This document shows, in pieces, positions 34,697 to 47,741 of a stretch of DNA of 64,000 bases. The first letter of the stretch is position 1. The number at the start of each line of letters is the position of its first letter. Below the pieces are notes generated by a model. The model had not been told where the DNA came from. It did not search any database and saw nothing but the letters and a program-made list of their open reading frames with translations. Location of the stretch: positions 682,001 through 746,000 of the forward strand of contig PYSS01000002.1 of the NCBI GenBank assembly GCA_003049465.1, given 5' to 3'. The position numbers and the translations under genes are program-made. The DNA is from Magnaporthiopsis rhizophila (lineage: Eukaryota; Ascomycota; Sordariomycetes; Magnaporthales; Magnaporthaceae).

Positions 34697-37600
34697 TGAG
34701 GAGGGGTCGGCCGGGGCCGGGGCCGGGGCCGGTGCCGGCTGAGGCTTGTAGCCGTTGCGTGGCGGGTGCCTTGTGCCTCGGCACGTCACCTCAAGGCGCG
34801 GGTGCGGGAATGCATATGTGGGCTGATTGGATGCACAAAGCACAGCTCCCGCGCAAAGAGTTGTCGATCAGATGGACTATTGTGGCTGGTTTGTGCGTGC
34901 ATTCACACAATAGAGGCTCGTTATGGTCTTTCACAACCAAAAGCTTCGGATGGCTGTGGTGGCTTCGCTTTGCGGCAAGCGGTGCCTGAAATGCTGTCAT
35001 CTTTGGCTGGCCAACCACAGACTTTGCAACGTAATGCTGTGCAGTACCAACCGCCAGGTGGGTCCAGGCATGGGTATCGCTGCTGGTTCATCCCTGGCGT
35101 GTCACGGGATCGAGCGTAGACGCAGGCGACAGGGCTCGGCTGGAGAGAGCCTAGCACGACGGCGCGAGCCCCCCGACATGGAAACTTTTGTCTCCGGATT
35201 TGAGATGGAGGGATAGCAAGGGGCACAAGGGTTGGCAAACGCGATGGCCGGAAAACAGTCTCGAAAGGAGCCTAGAGAGACGCCTTGAAGGATGCCTTGC
35301 TCAAACCCCGCCTGACTAGGCGCGTATCTGTCACGTAACATCCCCGCCGACGGCGACGGAGCTATCAGTCTGCGCAGCCACAACGACGTTGCCGGGCGTG
35401 TCTATTCCGACATGAGACGTGTTTCTCCACCTCATCTCCCCTGTCGGGACCTAATCCATCCCATGCCCTCGGCCGATAAAAAAAGTTCCCCAGACTCGGA
35501 CGACAGGGCCCTAGCCGTGCCATCCTTGGTCATCGAAAGGCGCACAAGCAAACACCCACACATTTGAGCTGTCTTTTTAGTATGCTAGCACGCAATGTAC
35601 AGTACGCCCAGGACGGGGAGGCTATCCGCCGCAAGCAGTGCCAAATATAGTTGCCGACGATCTTGTGAGCCCAGACCTCTGCCAAGCGTTCTCTTGTCAT
35701 TCAATGGCATGATGGCCGCAGATATTGGATTTTTGCCTCGGGCGCGTGTCCCACGAAGCCCTGTCCTGGTTAAGCTAGCGGCACATCATCGATGGCCAGC
35801 TTCCATGTGGTAATTTCGCTAGCGGCACCAGTTTGACCGAGCCGGGCAGGCAAAGTCGCTCCGTAGTGCCGGGGTCATTTTTCCTCCGTCTCTTTCCTCG
35901 TTCCGTCTCTCGTTTTTCCCCGTAATTCCCCACCTCACCCCGCAGGCACGACAGCTCACAGGACACAATAGCGGGGATCGCATCTGCCTGACCAACCGTC
36001 GTCGAGTCCACATCTAGGTTGTGCTCGCTGAGCCTCAACTTCTTCTTGTACGAGCTGCCTACCTACCTGGGCATGTCCATCCACACCGACCATAGTAGTG
36101 TGGATGTAAAGTCACACAGCGCATGCCCAGGCGGCAGTGCCACCAGTGGCGGGTGAAAGCTGCCGGCTGGGCGGCAAGGGAAGATGGTCCTCGCAGGCCC
36201 AAAATAACCCTAGTTGGCGCTGCCCGTGGGAAACCGGTTGATGGCAGAGAGCCTCAACAAACACACACACTCGCTCACGACCGCCGGGGAGATGTTATGG
36301 TTTTACCTGGCTCTGATCGTCCGGGGTGTGACATGTTTGTTTAATCTAGGGTTCGCGAGCGTCTCCAATATGGCGACGCGCTGCGCACGGCTTCGAAGTA
36401 GGGGTCCTCCTCCTCCTCGTCCTAGTCGTGTTTCGCTCCACCTATCCTTCTCCTCTTGTTTATGCGGTGGAGCAAGCACCCGGGGCCCTTCGACCCAACC
36501 CCGAGGTGCCTCCGGTGAAGCAAGGTGCAAGGGACGAGCGAGAGGCGTCGCTTCCGCACTGACCATTTTCTATCGGCAGAAAAACGTTCATGATCGATCC
36601 CGATGGGCGCCAAGATCGACCCTCCCTCCATGCCTGTAGCCACAAGTGACGCGGGAGCTAGCATGGCTAGGCTGGCTCGAACCTCCCCCTCCCTGCTCCG
36701 TCCACCCGTCCCGTCCTGCCATCTTTCCTCCTCACCTTTCTCCACTCTTCCGTTTTGCACCGTTTGCCGCCTGCCCTTGTATGTGCCGTGCTGTACTGTC
36801 TTGGCCTGCCGCGGATCGAGCGCTTGCGAGTGACCACCAAGCGACTGCTGCCGCCGCGAATGAAGCCGCTTGCCGACGATGGCATCCCTGCCGCGTCCCC
36901 TCCCTGCATCGAGCAGACAAGAGACAGGCCGGTGACACATCGGACGCGCTCCGCCTGTCAAGGATCCCATCTTCGTCTCTTTTGTTACCGTGGTAGCAAT
37001 AGCAAATGTGATGGCCCGATATCTCTAGACTTCGGTCGACACCCCAGTCTCAGGCACCAGGGGAGCGGCAAGGGGACCTGTTCATCACATTCAACAGACC
37101 CACGTTCGCTGAGGGTTCAGGTCGGGCAGTGCCTGCACGGGACTTGTGTCTTCGTCTCGAAAGAGCAGGTCAAAATTAATCCATTGGGCATTGGCGACAG
37201 CATAGCATTTGCACGGTTAGGCAGTCATTTTCTTTTCTCCTTGTTCTGTCCTTTTGGTTTCTCACCTTTTCGTCAAATTCCCTGACAGATTGGCCGAATC
37301 CTTCTGTTCGATCCAACCCCATCTCCAGAATAGGCGAGTCTGCAGCGAGCCAAGCTCAACCTAGACGCCGTAAGCTTGGCTCGTAGGGCAGAAGGAATCA
37401 ACCCCCAGAGAATTGATGCTGGGCGAATCACGCCAGCCTAACCTCAACCAGACTCTCCTCCGCCAGCGGGTGCAGATGCCCAGAAAATAAAAAAAAAAAA
37501 AAGGCAAAGACCAAACGGGCTCTGGACTCCATCTCTCTACTCGTCACTCGTGTCCGTGCCCGCTCGATCGAGTGCAGATGTGGTTGCATAGGGGGTGTCT

Positions 37601-40600
37601 AGCGCTTTGCTGCAATGCAACCAATTTTTTTCTTCCTGTTTTGTCCACACTCCTGGGTGACAAGGAGAAGAAAGAAGAGTGTCAAGTCGACATGCAGCTC
37701 CAAGGAGTCGCAATCTTCTAGACGCAAGCACCCCAAGGAGGATGCTACGTCACTCGTCAAACTCCCCGGGCTCGTCACGACGCCATGTCGGATCTATTCC
37801 CGGAGGAACAAGCGCGACAGGGAGCTGGGTGTGTGGCCTCGGCCTGTCTACGCCCTTCCATTGCCAGACATTAATCTCGACGCAGACGTAGCACTCATCC
37901 TTGCACGGACACTTTGTGGTCATTCCATCGCCGATCTGGGCTGCTTGTGTTTGATGTCTGGGTAACACAAAAATAGCCCGCGATCTGGTTGAGATGAGGT
38001 GTTTTTTTTTTCTTGGGCCAGTTGGTTTATCTTTTGGTGAGGTTAATCATCAAAATCATAGGCTTTTGGACGGTACGCATAGGCGCCTGGAGGAGCCGCA
38101 ATCTCCTGTAACTCGACCTCTGCATTGCATGGTTTGCGCTTACTACGGACGGACACTGGTCAAGATTGGGGAGACGACGGCCGCTGCATGGACGGCTCCA
38201 ATCACGGATAGGAAGGGAACGCCGGCCCGCGTCGTGACAATATGGAGGAAGGAGGCATAAAAAGGAAATCCCAGACGAAGCCTGGGTAGGAGCGGGACGG
38301 ACGAGGAGGGGCAGAGGAAGGGTGCCTCTCATCGTCTCGCCCTCCCTTGTCCAAGCGCCTCCTATTTTTTTCCTTGGTCCTGCGCGGGACTTGTGACAAA
38401 ATTGCCATAGTCCACCCAAAGCCCACTCAAACCACACCATAGCCCAGTCTACCTGCCGAACGAGGTAGGTTTGTCCGGTACAGGTACCTCTGCCGAGCGG
38501 ACCGAAAAGGCGAATGAGGAAAAATAAAAGTCCCAAGACCTGGAGGACGGCACGTCTCTTGCATGAGGTAGGGGTGACGTGGTAGGTCCGCATACGACGA
38601 GAGGAAAAAAAAAAATGGCGATGCAATCCTCCCAGGGCTGATTTTGATTAACTGCCTGCATGGCCTCCCATATTGCCATGTGGATTTGGGTAGTAAAGAG
38701 GAAATTCCCCGGCACAGCGACAAAAGGTGAGTGGTCTTTTCACCGAGCCGGGATTCCTTCTCCCTTGGAGCGAGATGCAAAGCACTCAGACCGCCAATAC
38801 ACCCCCGAAACTGGTATCATTTTGTTCTTTGTGCATACACTTCATCAGCCTCACTGGTCAAGATACGGCGGCCAGGCGAGATGCTGTGGGCTGTGGGGGA
38901 AATTGTATCAACATCTGCAATGGTCGTTTGTCCGCCTATAGTATCCTCATATCTCTCATCAAGGCGGTTATCGACAGAAAAAAATGATCTACGCTACTAC
39001 GCGCGCACAGCCCACCATGGTCTCAACCCAGAACCGTTTTGCCAACCTTCTCTAGGCTGCTACTACTACCTAGACACCCGCCACCAAGAAAGTCGTCGGC
39101 CTTGACCGAGCAAGCAGCACAGTGAGGCCGCCGCGGAGGAAACTAAGGCGAAGAAAAAAACCTTGCTTGCCTAAATTCCCGCATCCGTCCAAAGCCCCAG
39201 CCCCATCGTCTTGTACCACCGTGTTCCTAGTCTATGACGAGCTCGAGTTGTATCTACCAAGATGTCTTGGGTACACAGCAACCGTCTAATCTTTTCTCTG
39301 CTTTTCCCGATAGGGCTCGAGGCCCCCTGTGCCTCTCCTACCCGTCCATCACACTTCTCGGCAGGATTCAACCACACACCCCTCCCCGCGTGGGTGGAGG
39401 GAAAAAACGAGCGGATAAACATGGTAGACAAGAGTGCGTGTGCTTTGCTGTGCCCCATTATTGGATGATTTCACCAGGCTCGGTTCTTTTGCACGGATAA
39501 GCCGGGCGGCACCTTTGCCATGGGGTCGGACGCGCGCAGCAAGGGCAGAGGAGAAAGAAATTCTTGTCTGTACGGCCATCGCGGATATAACGCGGTAGGT
39601 AGGTATCCTGGGCGCGTCAGGCATCAAGGGGGGAATGCCAAGCAAGCCAATTCCGGCCCCTCCCCCTCCTCCACACGCCAAAGAAACACACACACCTTTC
39701 TCTAAAAACATGGAGGTTATATGACCGGCCCCTTGAAACAAGGGCTTCCGGTAGATGCGTCAGAACAGAGAGCTGGCGAGCTACTGTAGAGGCGGCAGCT
39801 AGCGCCTAGCAAAAGCCCCGCGGCTAGAGAACAGGGTCGATTGATCCAGCGCACCCTTGCCTGCCAAACGACAAGGAGAAGTTTAAGATTAGAAGGAACA
39901 TGGATAGGTTGCATTATGCGTGCTGAGAAGGATGTTGCTGTTCGCCTATGGTATCATCGAGAAAGAAACGCTGAAAAAGAAAAAACAGGGAGAAGGAAAA
40001 ATCAGCAGTGATGGTCCGTGGGTAATAGCCTGCCCCTGCTAGCAAAGATTTATGTCCCAGGAGAGAAGCCGATATGTGACGAGAGAGAACAGGCCAAGAC
40101 GAGGACGGGAGACAAGGAAGAAAAAAGGAAATTAGCGGAAAAAACAGCTTGGATTTGATTTGTTTTTTGTCTCCGTTTGGGGGCCCGAGAGAGTATGTGA
40201 GAGAAGTCCCTGCGAGGGAATGCTGCATCTTGCAGTCTAAATCACGTCCTTGATATCATTTCCTGGCAAACACCACCCCATTGTACCGAGATCCGTCAAC
40301 GTGATAGCCAAAGAGAGTGAGAAAAAAAAAAAAAAAAAGAAACCGATATCCTGCAAAAGTCGTAAGCTAGCCAAAGAGAACAGCTAGAAAACACCAGAAC
40401 TCCTGAAACAATGGAGGAGAGGGAAAAAAAGCCAACGGGATGACCCTATTGCTTTGAGCTTCTGGAAGAAAAAGCTCAAAAGCGGATTAGAAGTGAAACC
40501 AGGTGCGAAAGCAGCAAAAAAAGCACCAAAACCAATCCCGTGGCAGGAAAATAAATAGGGGAAAGAAGGGAAGTAAATTTCGACAGTAGTATGTGCGGGG

Positions 40601-40650
40601 AAACGAAAAAAGTGTAAGGGTCCAAGCAAAGGTTTGTACGAAGGAGGCTG
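34697..40650. other. 6-kb gene-free tract
   Basis: It contains the promoter of the Htm1-like gene at its left and the 3' flank of the putative regulator at its right. An A tract lies at 40322-40338. A minus-strand frame ending at 37750 encodes a short segment with four clustered cysteines (KCPCKDECYVC) but is not convincing. I found no other gene, RNA or repeat I can support. Confidence 0.5.
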
Positions 40651-40844
40651 CTAGAATTGCTCGTGCTTGGTTTCCGGGCTGTAGAACTGCGCCGGAAGCT
40701 CAATGTGGTGCTGGCCGCTGATGTCAGTCGCAGGGCTGACGGCCATGTCGGCCTGGTCGCCGCCGTTGGAGTAGTACTTTTCCTCGAGCTGCTTCATGAC
40801 CTCGTCGTAGTCCTCGTTTGAGAAGGAGTGCGAGTCGACGATGA

Positions 40845-40905
<61 letters not shown>

Positions 40906-42689
40906 GGCCGCCATCTCGAAGGTGGCAGCAGACGGACGTCTCATGCCCATGTTGTTGTTGCTGCTGAAGTGGTGGTGGTGGTGGACCTGCGACGGCAGGG
41001 TCGCCACGGGGCTGCTGATGTTGGTGCCGTTGACGCCTACAGACGGCCTCATGTTGCCGACCCACTGGACCGTGATGCCGTCGACCGACTCGTGCGAGAC
41101 GGGCATGGCGCGGGCGGCGTTGCGCCTGCGCTGGGCCTCGCGCCTCTTGCGGCGCAGGCTGTTCTTCTCGTCCACCACCTTCTCCTCCAGGCCCAGGATC
41201 ACGAGGTGGCCCTCGATCTGCGCCGGCTTCCACGGCCACACCCCGCCGCCGCCCATCTCGGCCAGGCGGGCGCAGATGCGCTCGTACTTGTGCTTCTCGT
41301 CGTGCTCGTAGGCCTCGACTATGCGTAGTATCTGTTGAGGAGATTTCATGATCAGCAAAAAAAAATCCTTAGCCACACGAAACGATATCAAAGAGAGAGG
41401 TTGGGGGAACTAACCTCAGACTCGGGCAGCAGCGCATATCGGCTCACGCCGCGCGTGAGCTTCATTTGTAGCCTGGCGCGGTCGTGCTCCCCGTGCTGCG
41501 TGCCAAACTCGCCGTTGTACGCCTTGGTGATGTCGTCCCACATGCCCTTGCCCTTGTCGTTGTTGAAATCCTTGCGCAGCTCCAGGAGCCTCTTGAGGTC
41601 CGGCGGCGCCGAGTCCTTGAGCTCCAGCGTCGGCCTGTTGGAGGCCTTGACAGCCCCGCGCGCGGGAGCCAGCTGGCCCTTGCCCGAGCGGCTGCCGCTA
41701 TCGCGCGCGGTGGCGGTGGTGGTGCCGCTGTTGTTGCTGCTCAGCAGAATCCCCGGTGGAGAAGGACCCGACACGGAGGAGCGGCTGCCGACGGCCACGC
41801 GCCCAGACGCCTCAGGCTTGCGCTTGGGCTTGCGTACCCTTGACTTAGCTGGGGTGGTGCGCTCTCGCTTGGTGGTGGGGAGCTGTGGCAGGTCTTGCGG
41901 CAGGCCGCTAAAGTCCTGGTGGTGGTAAGACACGGGAGAGATGTTCCTTGAAGCTTGCTGAAGGGAGACGGCATCCTGATTCTCCATCAGGGTGGGCGCC
42001 ATGGACGACGGTAGGGGCCGTTGGCCGTAGTGGTCCGGACGGACCTGGAGACCAGTTGTCGTGGGCACGACGGCTTGGCTGGGGTAAGTGTAGTGATGGT
42101 TACCACCTTGAGGCTCGGAGACGCCAAACTGGCCGAGGGGAAACTGCTGGCTGGGCTTTGGAGCCTCAGCAGCGGGTGATCCAGGCAGAAAGGGAGGCAT
42201 GCTCATGTCGAACGGGCTCTCCGTTACGGGTGCGTGGATGGCGGTAGGTGTCGGTGACGCGGTGGTGACGGCCATGTCGTATGGCAAGAACATGTTTGAG
42301 CAGTCGGACGCGGGAGACAACTGCTGGATCTCCTCAGATGCGCCGTACGGGAGCCCGACTGCCACGTCAATGATTTTGTGCCGACGGGGTGGCGATGCAA
42401 TGATGGACACGGGCGTCAACAGGCTTGGGTCTGTCGGTGCCGTTGTGTAGCCGAGAGGAGACGCCTGTGTGGAGTGTAAGTCAGGGATATCCCAGGAGGG
42501 AGTCATAACACGGCCGCAGGCAGCAGCAGCAGCGGGATTCCCACGTACGCAGGTGGTGAAGTTGAGCTCGGAGAATGTGGATGAGGAAGTGGGTGGTGCA
42601 GAGTAGAGGATGTCGTCGAGATCGATGCTCGTTTCCATCCGAGGGTCTAAGCACTGCGGAGGCCTCATAGCAGCGACCTTGATGTCCAT
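40651..42689 (-). CDS. Putative Myb/SANT-like transcriptional regulator with polyglutamine tract
   Basis: Two exons, 42689-41415 and 41331-40651, with an 83-nt intron (GTTAGT...CAACAG), give 651 aa. The conserved core spans the splice: LKRLLELRKDFNNDKGKGMW, then LQMKLTRGVSRYALLPESE joined to ILRIVEAYEHDEKHKYERI and VWPWKPAQIEGHLV. This looks like a helical Myb/SANT- or trihelix-type DNA-binding module seen in fungal regulators; I do not recognise a named gene. The core is preceded by a basic patch (KSRVRKPKRKPE) that could be a nuclear signal, and followed by RRKRREAQRRRNAARA. The N-terminal half is Pro/Ser/Thr-rich. Residues about 568-586 are 19 consecutive Gln. ATG 42689 (CCCATGG context) is chosen; ATG 42791, 34 codons upstream, is an alternative. 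Confidence 0.8.
40849..40902. repeat. (CTG/CAG)18 repeat encoding polyglutamine
   Basis: Eighteen uninterrupted CTG units (CAG in the gene), followed by one TTG (CAA), encode 19 glutamines in the putative regulator. Such pure CAG runs are prone to length change. Confidence 0.95.
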
Positions 42690-43497
42690 GGGGCGCGGGC
42701 GATGCGAGTTGATATATATGCCAGCCTCGCAGTGCTCCGTGGGAACCGGGTGAGTAGGGATGCCGGTGAACTGTGCCGATGGCTCGCGCATCCAACTTCT
42801 GGCAGGACGGACGAGGGGGCGCTTTCTCGACGAGCCCGCGGTTGAATGGCTGGCGGCGAAATGGGAATGTAGAGACAAAGAAGAAGAGCAGCGGGTTGTC
42901 GATGCTGATGCAAACGCCGGCGCGGCCCCGTGATAGTATAAGAGAGAGGAGCGGGATGAGGAGACGAGGGGAAGTTGGGATAGAGCCGTAAGGACGGTTA
43001 CGAGTCGAGGCTGGGGAGACGAGATGTATATATGTGATCAACAGCGTTCTTGTCCATGAGGCGGCGTGGTATGCTTTTGGTGAGTGTCGATGGGGGACGT
43101 GGCAGAGGAGCGACGATGAAGTTTGTATATGTATCGATGAGAGACGGGGAGCAGATACGCAATTGTGGTCCCCTGCCCATTTTCTCAAAGCTCGCCCGCT
43201 TGTGCATGGAGAAGGAGGGTGTACACACACTCCTCTAGGGGGTGAAGGCAGCAAAAGAAAAACTGCTTGGCGGCAAGGGCTCCTGGGAGGGCTGCCTCGA
43301 GGGTCCCGGGGTGGGGTGGAGCAGCCACCGTACGTGCGTGCACACGCCAGGCGAGTCCTGGCCTCCGGGGTGGGGATGGCAGATCTGGCTGCATATGCTA
43401 ACCGCGCAGTATGTGTGGGTAGCATCGCCTGGTTGAAGGATTGCTCCGTTCATAATTCTCTACCGCGGTATCCATGCATGTAGCATGTACCATCCCG

Positions 43498-43551
43498 CCG
43501 TGGCCAGGTACCTGCCTTATTTGTGACTCCAAAAAGGGTACCTGGCCACGG
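43498..43551. repeat. Perfect 15-bp inverted repeat (hairpin)
   Basis: CCGTGGCCAGGTACC at 43498-43512 is repeated in inverted orientation at 43537-43551, with a 24-nt AT-richer loop. It could be a small inverted-repeat element or a cruciform or RNA hairpin, lying about 0.8 kb upstream of the regulator gene start. Confidence 0.8.
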
Positions 43552-45970
43552 ACAGGACGGCCAATCCGTTTGAGATGGGATGCCTGCTACTGGCTCTGGC
43601 GTTGATTTATCTCGAACGGTCCGAACACATGAGGGGCAGAGGGATCTCGAGCCGACGCATCAACTGGTGGGCACCGTGAAGGTCCAGGGCCGCCGCGGGA
43701 ATGCGCGCTATGACGAAACTTTTATGGCGGGAGAAACGGCAGCTAGGAAGGAAATGTGATGCCATAAAAGAAATAGGGTGAAAAAAGACAGGAAACAGGT
43801 GGGATAAAACGGAATCGTTCAGTTGAGAAACGGTCCAGAGTGGAGGGGAGCCGGGGCGAGAGCAAGGGGGTGCGGCGCAGTGCCGAAGACAGAATTTCGT
43901 ATTCTGCGGCGCAACATTTAGGTTTCGTAGAGAGCCAATACCAAGAAAGGTCCAAAGGGTAAGGGTGTGGGAGGGAACGGAGATCCTCGAGGCCATGTAC
44001 TTGGCCGTGTACCTGAGGTGAACGTTGACCTCTACGCAGTACACTGCCAGCACCGTCAGTCCCCGTCTCCAGACGGGACTGATGTCTGGCCCAGGCAAGC
44101 AATGGGACGGATAAGGCAGTGATGGGCGGGGCTAGCCAGGTCTCGGGGGGTTCCGTTCCAGCGTGCTCGGCAAGCGACGGAGACAGCATAGGGCTATTCC
44201 TGATCAACACAGGTTAGCGTCCCAGCCTGCTGCGTAATAGGAAGCCATAGGCTCTGACAGGCACGTGCGGACCCCCGAAGAACCTAGGAATGCAAGGCGG
44301 ACGGGCGGGAAAGCCATCGGAGAAAACGGTCGCAACGCTCAAAGGGCATGGGCATTCCAGGATCGGCATTGGACGAGACCTCTGGGAGTTACGAAGGTCA
44401 ACACCGCAAGCAAAGAAAACAATTAGGAAAATAAATAAATAAAAAAGAGAGAGAGAAGGAGACAGACAGATGGTCGACGGGCTGGGCTAAAATGCCGAGG
44501 AAAGCGAGAATGGCAGGGAGCGCACCTTTGACAGCTTCCCCCATGAACCCCGACACTTGTGGTCTCCCCCACACGCCCACTTCTGGATGGCTGTGGGGCC
44601 GTTGATTGAGGCAGCAAGGGTGGCTTGGACACGGACAGAGAGGAGACCCGCGAAGAGGCTCTGCGGCGGGCTCGAGACCCAGGGATGGCCCGGTGTTTGA
44701 CAGATCCCGATGAAGTGGTGATATTGAAGTGTGAAATTAATGTCGACTTTACGCATGAAGACAGTCGCGCGTGCAGCCGCCGTCCACGGAAGATGATTGC
44801 CTCAAACATGGCCCAACGCAGTCACTCGTACGTATCATCTGCGCTAGCACTTGACTTAGCTAGCCAGGAGCCGGTCTCGACCTGGCCTCGTCACGGCGTC
44901 TGGAAAGAAAAGAGAAAAATCCGATCCTTCTTCTGGCGTCCCAACAGAGCCGGCGTGACGCCTCCCTCCTCTGTGAGCGGGTAAAAGATGCGAAGTCCAA
45001 GTGCAAGTGGGTAAATTGAACCAAGAGCAATGCATGCGCGGGACTTGTGTTGTGGGTATAAAATGTCAGCTGGGGCCAGTCAACGCAAAGCAGGACCGCC
45101 CGCCCCCAATGATTGCTGTGTACCGAGAGCCCGCCCTCCCTCTCTGTTACTCTCTTCTCCATCTGCCAGACCGCAAGGCGATGGACCATGCATACCTAGG
45201 TGCCTACCTTGTGCTGAGCTGCCTTACCCATCGCGATCCCCGCCGGCGCACGCATTTTGGTCCACCAGGACGTTAATTTAACAATTGTATCGTGGCACCA
45301 TAGCTTAAACTAAACCCGTCAAAGCCTTAAAACGGGGCGCCGGACGCCATCAATGCTCTCCATACTCGAAATAGCGGAAAGAAAAAGGGCTCTCAAACCT
45401 TCAATCTGATCCTGCGCCCATCAATGAATCCCTTGGTGCTGTGAGACCGGAGACATCGGATGTATCTCGGTGGCTTCTATGATGGCGGGTGAATTGACCG
45501 CCACGGCAGAAAACAGAATCAATAAAATCAAATCAACAACAATAACAACCGCAACGGCCCCGTATTGGAAACACCAAAAACACAAACGCAACAAAAAAAG
45601 AGGACATGGATTGGAGAGAAAGCACAGCGGGAGGCTTGCGGAAACCCGCGGGAGACCGCGATCGGATCGCGCAGGTACCCAGGCGTTGCCAGGGTTCCTC
45701 CTCAGCGACGACGGCGACAGTAACATGACGTGACGAACCTCGGGTTCTGGGCGAATCACAGATCCAGCAGCCCAACCGGTGCTTGGGTTGTGCAACCGGC
45801 TCAAACTGGGAAGGAAAACGCGCGCAACGATTGATTGGCGCAGGCATCAATCGCTTTAGGGCCATGCATGGCGAGTGAGCGACCGGCGGACAGTTGCCAC
45901 AAATGGGAGCGGTGCCGGCGACGAAGACAAGCAAGAGATGTAAAAAGAGCGAAAAACACCGTCGTAGGCC

Positions 45971-46012
45971 AAGAGGACCATGCAGAAACCCAAGAGGACC
46001 ATGCAGAAACCC
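45971..46012. repeat. Perfect 21-bp tandem duplication
   Basis: The unit AAGAGGACCATGCAGAAACC plus a final C occurs twice head to tail, with a third partial start (AAGAGAAC) following. Confidence 0.85.
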
Positions 46013-46298
46013 AAGAGAACAAGGGCCTCCCCGATGTGCACGCCACATGTCGACAGGCAGACAGCCAGGCGCCTCTGCACAGCCCACGTCCATACTACCA
46101 ATATCAATATCTGACGGATACTATGGTGGAGTGAAATTTAAACAGCGGGTGCGTGCGTTGCGTTGCGTGCGTAGCTGCTCTTCCCGCCTGCCAAGCCCCA
46201 GGGAAAAAAAGGAGTAGCGATACCCATGGCTTCCGCGTGTGCCGGGCCGGGTTGAAATTTCTTTTTTCCCGACCGTGGTTCGATACCCAGCGCCCGTC

Positions 46299-46336
<38 letters not shown>

Positions 46337-47665
46337 TTGTTGCTGGGGGATCCTATGAAAAAGCTCTGACGCCCCCGGGTTCAGTATCCGGCTGTCTGCG
46401 GGTCTAGGTGGGATTAAGAAGAGACATTCGCAATCGGGGTCGGCCCCTCGTATCCATCATGGTTCAACCTGGAAAGCAAAAAAAAAAAAAAAAAAAAAAG
46501 GTCGGTGGAGCGAGGCGGACTGATACCATCCTTCAAAAGTCCATGCTCTGTTTTGCTCGGCCGTAGGAGCCTGGCCGGAATGCAGCCGTTCTGTTTCCGG
46601 CTGGGTCGGGTTTTGTGTGACGTCGTGCTATACGCCCTTTCCCACGTATTCTCTTCTTGTATGGACCCCCTTGGCTGCTGCCTCATTGCTTGGAAATAGT
46701 AGCATCGCAACCGCGGACAGCTTTGCCCTCGTCCAAACTTTCTCGGCTGGGTACGCTATCCGGCCATGAGGTCCACATTTCTTGGCTGGGGGAGAATAAG
46801 AAAAGGGTAATCGTGCCATCCTTGGCTTGGATACACTACCGGGGAAGGCAAGCGAAGGGAAATACCTAGCAAAAGATGGGGCCAGACGGGAAAACCGCGG
46901 ACGGGTCGTGGAGGAGGATGGAACTTAGCGTGTCTAGGTATAACCCCATTTGGGCTCTGCCGTGCAAAAAAGAGGGTAGTGTAGTGGCATAGTGGGCAAG
47001 CAGCGGTGACCCCCGTCATTGGGACTTTGCCGATTGATTATGGTGGGGGGTTTTTTTTTTCTTTTCTTGGCACCCGCAGCAAATCCTCTGGTCTCACTGC
47101 CGATACATCCGGCGATTGACACGTTCTACCTACCCGACGGATGATGCAAATCTACGGCGAAAAGCATGACCACAGAGGATGAAATCCTGCCGAAAACTAC
47201 TACACGGTGAGGAGTCTCGCTCCAGGCGAGCCAGCTCACTTGGTGCAAAAAAGGAAGGAAAAAAAAAAAAAACGTCAGAAAAAAAGAGACAAAAAAGCAG
47301 CGGGAAAAGAGAGGAAAATTTAGGCAGGGAATCTTGCGGGGCCCAGGGGCGGTGGCCTAAAATGACCAGGGAGGGGGTGTCAAGGAAAGACTCGCGCCGG
47401 ACCAATAAGATGCGGGCCCACTCAGCCTTACCAAACTGTCGGGTCCAAAGTGGATCCAGCACTTGAGCCTCCGCAGCCAGTCCGGGGCCTGCATTTGGCA
47501 GCCGGTGTGGGGCTCGCGAGATGGCCCGTTTCGTGACAGCACAGCACAGGGCGCCCCCGCTATCAGGCTGGGCTAGGCTAGGTAGGCTAGGCTCGCTGGC
47601 GGGCTCCCTGACAACAACGACAACGGCCTCCACAGTCCTGATCTTCCTGCTGTCAATTGTTTTCT

Positions 47666-47741
47666 CCCCCCCCCCCCCCCCCCCCCCCCTCCCCCCCCCC
47701 CCCCCCCCCNNNNNNNNNNNNNNNNNNNNNNNNNNNNNNNN
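47666..47741. other. Poly(C) run followed by assembly gap
   Basis: Twenty-four C, one T and nineteen more C lead straight into 32 Ns (47710-47741). The gap size is probably nominal. Open frames that cross it are artefacts. Confidence 0.98.

Noticed and set aside
37750..37923. 57-codon minus-strand frame with KCPCKDECYVC, metallothionein-like at a glance
   Set aside because: Only four clustered Cys, no repeat of the pattern, weak start and mixed codon use.
46150..46310. Second B-box-like GGTTCGATACC followed by a long T run
   Set aside because: The T-stem does not pair and no D or anticodon arm is visible.
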